Shown: in pieces, positions 60,545-64,000 of the stretch | How the letters are laid out: each line of letters begins with the position of its first letter | How positions within the stretch are numbered: the first letter of the stretch is position 1 | NCBI RefSeq assembly: GCF_017813355.1 | Contig: NZ_JAGIYZ010000003.1 | Span: 186,001-250,000, forward strand | Origin: Roseomonas nitratireducens | GTDB lineage: Bacteria > Pseudomonadota > Alphaproteobacteria > Acetobacterales > Acetobacteraceae | Direction of reading: 5' to 3' | DNA: 64,000 nucleotides | Notes under the pieces: generated by a model | Databases searched by the model: none | Told to the model about the DNA's origin: nothing | Seen by the model: only the letters and a program-made list of their open reading frames with translations | Position numbers and translations under genes: made by a program

Positions 60545-62178
60545 GCCGCCGCTTCCAGCGGCGCGCGGCCGCGGATGAAGTCGGATGCCTTCTCGGCGAT
60601 CATCATGGTCGTCGCGTAGGTGTTCGCCGAGGGCATGGACGGCATGACGGAGGCATCGACGATGCGCAGCGCCTCGAGCCCGTGCACCTGCAGCCGGTCG
60701 TTGACGACCGAGGTCCGGTCGGTCTCCGGCCCCATGCGGCAGGTGCCGATCAGGTGGTAGGTCGTGCTGCCGTTGCGGTAGGCGAAGTCGAGCAACTCGT
60801 CGTCGCGGTCGACGTTCGGGCCGGGCAGCGTCTCGCGTTCCAGGAACTTCATCATCTGCGGCATGTGCAGCAGGCGGCGGATCAGGCGGATGCCGCCGAT
60901 ATGGACGCGCCGGTCGTTCTCGTCGCTCAGGTAGTTGGGCTGGATCTCGGGGTCCTCGAACACGTCGGTGCTCTTCGCGCGCACCCAGCCGGTGCTCTCA
61001 GGGCGGTGCTGCCAGGCGCCGGCGGTGCAGCCCGGATAGTCGTCCAGCACGTAGACCTTGCCCTCGGCGTATGAGCCGGGGGTGAAGACGCCCTGCAGGT
61101 CGGGCTCGTCCAGCCCCTCGAAGGATTTCCAGAACAGGTGGACATGCGACGGCGCGGTGGCGAGCATCGAGGGCCGGCCCGTCGCCCAGCGCGCCACCTG
61201 CTTCACCAGGCCGAAGCCGCGCGCGAGCTCGTTCAGCGTCTCGACACCCGGTTTGGCGCGCATGACGAGCCGCGAGGCGTAGTGGTCGCGGAAGTTCTCG
61301 CCCACCGGCAATTCGTGGAACACCGGCACGCCGATGCGGGCCAGCGTCGAGGCCGGGCCGATCCCCGAGAGCTGCATCAGCCGCGCGGTATTCACCGTGC
61401 CGGACGACAGGATCACTTCCTTCCGCGCGCGCACTTCCCGCACAGCGCCGCCGCGTTCGGTCACGTAGCGGATGCCGATGGCGCGCCTGCCTTCGAAGAC
61501 GATGCCGCAGGCGCGGGCATTGGTGCGCACCTCCAGCTCTGGCCGCCCCATGGCGGGCTTGAGGAAGGCGCGCGCGGCCGAGACCCGCCAGCCCTTCTGG
61601 ATGCCGCGCTGGTAGTAGCCGACGCCCGCCTGGTCGCCGCTGTTGTAGTCCGGGTTGCGCGGCAGCCCCGCCGCCACGCAGCCTTCCATGAAGGCTTCCG
61701 AGAGCGGGTGGACCCAATCCATGTCCGTCACGGGCAGGGCGCCCGACTTGCCCCGCCGGTCGTCGCGGCCGTAGCCGATGCGGTTCTCGGTCCGCATGTA
61801 ATAGGGTAGGCAATCCGCGTAGCCCCAGCCGCGGTTGCCGCGCTGCGCCCAGCTGTCGAGGTCCGCCGGCTGGCCGCGATTGTAGATCATGCCGTTGACC
61901 GAGGAGGACCCGCCCAGCGTGCGCCCCTGGATCGTCTTGATCCGCCGCCCGCCGGTGCGGTCCGTCGGCTCGGTGCTGAACTGCCAGGTGACCGAAGGGT
62001 CGACCAGCGTCTTGATGAAGCCGGCCGGCAGATGGATGAAGAAGTTGCGGTCCGGCGGCCCCGCTTCGAGGACGCAGACGCTGGTGCCGGGATCCTCCGT
62101 CAGCCGCGCCGCGAGGATCGAGCCGGCCGCGCCGGCGCCGACAATGACGTAGTCGAATGTGTCGGGCGTGGGGACCAT
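60541..62178 (-). CDS. GMC-family FAD oxidoreductase coupled to crtC
   Basis: A 545-residue glucose-methanol-choline oxidoreductase. FAD motif YVIVGAGAAGSILAARLTEDPG (about 10-31), GMC signature 1 region RTLGGSSSVNGMIYNRGQPADLDSW, signature 2 LSSGTVNTARLMQLSGIGP, and the C-terminal active-site region TTYHLIGTCRMG followed by PSANTYATTMMIAEKASDFI. It resembles choline/alcohol dehydrogenases that act on membrane quinones or O2; the substrate is unknown. It is the first gene of a two-gene unit with crtC, an unusual partner. Confidence 0.85.
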   Translation of the reverse strand: MVPTPDTFDYVIVGAGAAGSILAARLTEDPGTSVCVLEAGPPDRNFFIHLPAGFIKTLVDPSVTWQFSTEPTDRTGGRRIKTIQGRTLGGSSSVNGMIYNRGQPADLDSWAQRGNRGWGYADCLPYYMRTENRIGYGRDDRRGKSGALPVTDMDWVHPLSEAFMEGCVAAGLPRNPDYNSGDQAGVGYYQRGIQKGWRVSAARAFLKPAMGRPELEVRTNARACGIVFEGRRAIGIRYVTERGGAVREVRARKEVILSSGTVNTARLMQLSGIGPASTLARIGVPVFHELPVGENFRDHYASRLVMRAKPGVETLNELARGFGLVKQVARWATGRPSMLATAPSHVHLFWKSFEGLDEPDLQGVFTPGSYAEGKVYVLDDYPGCTAGAWQHRPESTGWVRAKSTDVFEDPEIQPNYLSDENDRRVHIGGIRLIRRLLHMPQMMKFLERETLPGPNVDRDDELLDFAYRNGSTTYHLIGTCRMGPETDRTSVVNDRLQVHGLEALRIVDASVMPSMPSANTYATTMMIAEKASDFIRGRAPLEAAA

Positions 62179-62272
62179 GGCGGGCCGGCGTCTCCTGCGG
62201 TAATCGGGGCTGCCAGCCTAGGCGCGCATCGGCCGTCCCGCCAGAGCGCGCCCCGTCGCCAGGAGGACCCGC

Positions 62273-62989
62273 ATGGCCCGCACCGCCCTCGTCGTCAGCG
62301 CCCATTCCGCCGATTTCGTCTGGCGCTGCGGTGGCGCCATCGCGCTGCACGCGGAAAAGGGCTTCGAGGTCACGGTGATCTGCCTCTCCTACGGCGAGAG
62401 GGGTGAGTCCGCGAAGCTCTGGCGCCAGCCCGGCATGACGCTGGAACGCGTGAAGCAGGCGCGCGAGGCCGAGGCGCGCAAGGCCGCCACCGCGCTCGGC
62501 GTGCACGACATCCAGTTCTGGGACCTCGGCGACTATCCGATCACCCTGACCAATGAATCCCTGTTCCGGCTCGTGGACGTCTATCGCGCCATCCACCCGG
62601 AATTCGTGCTGACCCACAGCAAGGAAGACATCTACAACCGCGACCACCCGGCGGTGACCGACTTCGCCCAGCATGCGCGCATCACCGCCCAGGCGCATGG
62701 GCACAATCCGGGGCAGAAGGTGCTCGGCGCGCCGCCCGTCTTCCTGTTCGAGCCGCACCAGCCGGAACAGTGCAACTGGAAGCCCGACGTGCTGCTCGAC
62801 ATCGGCAGCGTCTGGGCGAAGAAGCGCGCCGCGATCGAGTGCATGGAGGGGCAGGAGCACCTCTGGGAATACTACACCCGCGTCGCCCAGCAGCGCGGCG
62901 CGCAGGCGGCGCGCAACTCCGACAAGAAGATCGTGTGGGGGGAGGGCTTCCAGTCCGTCTTCCCGCATGTGGTCGAGACGCTGGCGTGA
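62273..62989 (+). CDS. galB: PIG-L family 4-oxalomesaconate hydratase (GalB-like)
   Basis: A 238-residue PIG-L/LmbE-fold metalloenzyme. Its N-terminus VVSAHSADFVWRCGGAIALHAEKGFEVTVICLSYGERGESAKLW is what I recall from Pseudomonas GalB, where HSADFVWR replaces the HPDDE of deacetylases; EFVLTHSKEDIYNRDHPAVTDFAQHARI carries the other metal residues. GalB hydrates 4-oxalomesaconate in gallate and protocatechuate 4,5-cleavage degradation. AGGAGG lies 7 nt upstream of the ATG. It heads a three-gene operon with GTGA overlaps. Confidence 0.85.
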   Translation: MARTALVVSAHSADFVWRCGGAIALHAEKGFEVTVICLSYGERGESAKLWRQPGMTLERVKQAREAEARKAATALGVHDIQFWDLGDYPITLTNESLFRLVDVYRAIHPEFVLTHSKEDIYNRDHPAVTDFAQHARITAQAHGHNPGQKVLGAPPVFLFEPHQPEQCNWKPDVLLDIGSVWAKKRAAIECMEGQEHLWEYYTRVAQQRGAQAARNSDKKIVWGEGFQSVFPHVVETLA

Positions 62990-63822
62990 GCTTCGCCGCC
63001 CCCCCGCGCCGCGCCGGCTGGATCGACCGGCCCGATGCGCGCATCCGCTACGAGGTGACGGGCGAGGGCCCGGCCATCGTCTTCGCCCATGGCCTCGGCG
63101 GGAACCTGATGACCTGGTGGCAGCAGGTGGCGCATTTCGCGCCGCGCTATACCTGCGTCGCCTTCTCCCATCGCGGCTTCTTCCCCTCGACCGCGCCGGC
63201 TGAGGGTCCGGACCCGCAGCACTACGCGGCGGACCTCGCGGCGCTGGTGGACGAGCTCGGCCTGGGCGACGTGCGCATCGTCTGCCAGTCGATGGGCGGC
63301 TGGACCGGCGTGGAATACGCGCTGATGCGCCCGGGGCGGGTGAAGGCGCTGGTGCTGGGTGCCACGACGGGCTCGCTCGACCCGCGCCAGATGCGGGAGC
63401 CGGAACGCGCGCGCCTCGATCCCTGGAAGCAGGAGAGCGCTGCCGCCCGCGCCGCGCTGGTCGCGCGCGGGGTCAACCCGGCCGCCGGCGGGCGAATGGC
63501 GGAGGAACAGCCCGCGCTGTACCACCTGTACCAGCACATCTTCGGCCTCAACCACGGCTTCGACCGGGAAGCGGTGCGCGCGAAGCTCGACGCCCATCGC
63601 CGCCGCGCGCCGGCGGACCTCGCTGCGGCGCAATGCCCCGTGCTCTTCGTCCCGCCGGAGGAGGACATCGTCCTGCCGCCCTTCGCCGCGGCGGCGATGG
63701 CGCGCGACATCCCCGGCGCGCGCGTGGCGCCGCTGCTCAAGGCCGGCCATTCCGCGCAGTTCGAGCGGGCGCGCGAGTTCAACGCGCTGGTCGATGCCTT
63801 CTTCGCCGAGGTGGGCGCGTGA
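62986..63822 (+). CDS. Alpha/beta hydrolase in the galB operon
   Basis: A 278-residue alpha/beta hydrolase starting at GTG overlapping the galB stop. Oxyanion block IVFAHGLGGNLMTWWQQVAHF, nucleophile elbow VCQSMGGWTGVEYAL and His in LKAGHSAQFERAREFNAL, with an acid near LFVPPEEDIVLPP. It resembles 3-oxoadipate enol-lactonase or other ester hydrolases of aromatic routes; the exact substrate is unknown. Its stop overlaps the next gene. Confidence 0.8.
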   Translation: MSFAAPPRRAGWIDRPDARIRYEVTGEGPAIVFAHGLGGNLMTWWQQVAHFAPRYTCVAFSHRGFFPSTAPAEGPDPQHYAADLAALVDELGLGDVRIVCQSMGGWTGVEYALMRPGRVKALVLGATTGSLDPRQMREPERARLDPWKQESAAARAALVARGVNPAAGGRMAEEQPALYHLYQHIFGLNHGFDREAVRAKLDAHRRRAPADLAAAQCPVLFVPPEEDIVLPPFAAAAMARDIPGARVAPLLKAGHSAQFERAREFNALVDAFFAEVGA

Positions 63823-64000
63823 GCGCGCGCGTGCTGACGGCCGCCCTGGGCGACTACCCGCACACGGCGTCGCTGCTGGAGACGCCGGCGCTGCGGCTCG
63901 AACGCATCGCGGTGAAGCCGATCAGCCGCGCCTTCGCGCCGATGGTGCGCGAACTCCGCTACGACGTCAGCGAGATGGCGATCGCGACCTTCCTGATGGC
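63819..64000 (+). CDS. 4,5-dihydroxyphthalate decarboxylase-like protein (5' part only)
   Basis: About 60 codons from a GTG at 63819 (GTGA overlap) run off the right edge. LTAALGDYPHTASLLETPALRLERIAVKPISRAFAPMVRELRYDVSEMAIATFLMA matches the start of the 4,5-dihydroxyphthalate decarboxylase family as I recall it (LGDYPHT; FxPMVRExxxDVSEMAI). With GalB this suggests degradation of phthalate- or protocatechuate-type aromatics. Confidence 0.75.
   Translation, partial: MSARVLTAALGDYPHTASLLETPALRLERIAVKPISRAFAPMVRELRYDVSEMAIATFLM

Overview
This window is almost certainly chromosomal DNA from an aerobic anoxygenic phototrophic alphaproteobacterium. The high G+C, the gene order and the protein character suggest an Acetobacteraceae/Roseomonas-like lineage; that placement is inference, because no rRNA or other taxonomic marker is present. 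About 47 kb (roughly 8.7-57 kb, with crtC further out near 60 kb) is a photosynthesis gene cluster holding every structural and biosynthetic gene for a type-2 reaction centre with an LH1 antenna. I see no tRNA, rRNA, CRISPR array, insertion sequence or phage gene.

Layout. (1) 1-8.7 kb is flanking accessory DNA: a glycosyltransferase/FkbM-methyltransferase fusion cut by the window edge, a SARP/TPR-type regulator, a RadC-like protein without its metal-binding histidines, a DUF6065-like protein behind a tiny ORF with two GGLxPLF repeats, an FMN alpha-hydroxy-acid dehydrogenase, a small cytochrome c and two unknown small proteins, one of them behind a perfect TGT-N12-ACA (PpsR/CrtJ-type) box. (2) 8.7-15.6 kb, minus strand: aerR/ppaA - ppsR - bchG - a PucC-family transporter - bchP - hemC, mostly translationally coupled. 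(3) 15.8-31.7 kb, plus strand: bchF-N-B-H-L-M-lhaA-puhA-B-C-orf-acsF-puhE-hemA. (4) 31.7-42.3 kb: bchI-bchD-bchO-DUF3422-crtB, then bchE-bchJ and crtE-crtF, each of the latter two pairs behind its own PpsR-like box. (5) 42.3-50.9 kb: bchC-X-Y-Z-pufB-A-L-M-C, behind a paired PpsR box and ended by a strong terminator. (6) 50.9-57.4 kb: crtI converges on crtD and a membrane protein (minus); a P450 plus ATP-grasp pair diverges from a promoter with the same paired-box geometry as bchC. (7) 57.4-62.2 kb, minus: a methyl-accepting chemotaxis protein, then crtC coupled to a GMC oxidoreductase. (8) 62.3-64 kb, plus: a galB-hydrolase-decarboxylase operon for aromatic acids.

How it works together. HemA and HemC feed tetrapyrrole synthesis. 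BchIDH inserts Mg, BchM methylates, and both the O2-dependent (AcsF) and the O2-sensitive (BchE) ring-E cyclases are present. BchNBL and BchXYZ reduce rings D and B; BchF and BchC finish the 3-acetyl group; BchG and BchP attach and reduce the phytyl tail. CrtE-B-I-C-D-F is the spirilloxanthin-type set (no crtA). PufLM with PuhA forms the reaction centre, PufBA the LH1 ring, PufC the tetraheme donor; LhaA and PuhBCE assemble them. PpsR and AerR are the repressor/antirepressor pair. Genome-specific operators resembling (T/C)GTC-N9-TTGACA lie before bchC, crtE, bchE and bchF/aerR, so the operator half-site and the -35 hexamer coincide.

The least explained parts are the P450/ATP-grasp/DUF2306-like unit under a PpsR-like promoter, the PpsR-box-preceded 138-aa protein, the GMC oxidoreductase coupled to crtC, the DUF3422 gene inside the bch-crt operon, and the LH1 alpha chain with two C-terminal cysteines.
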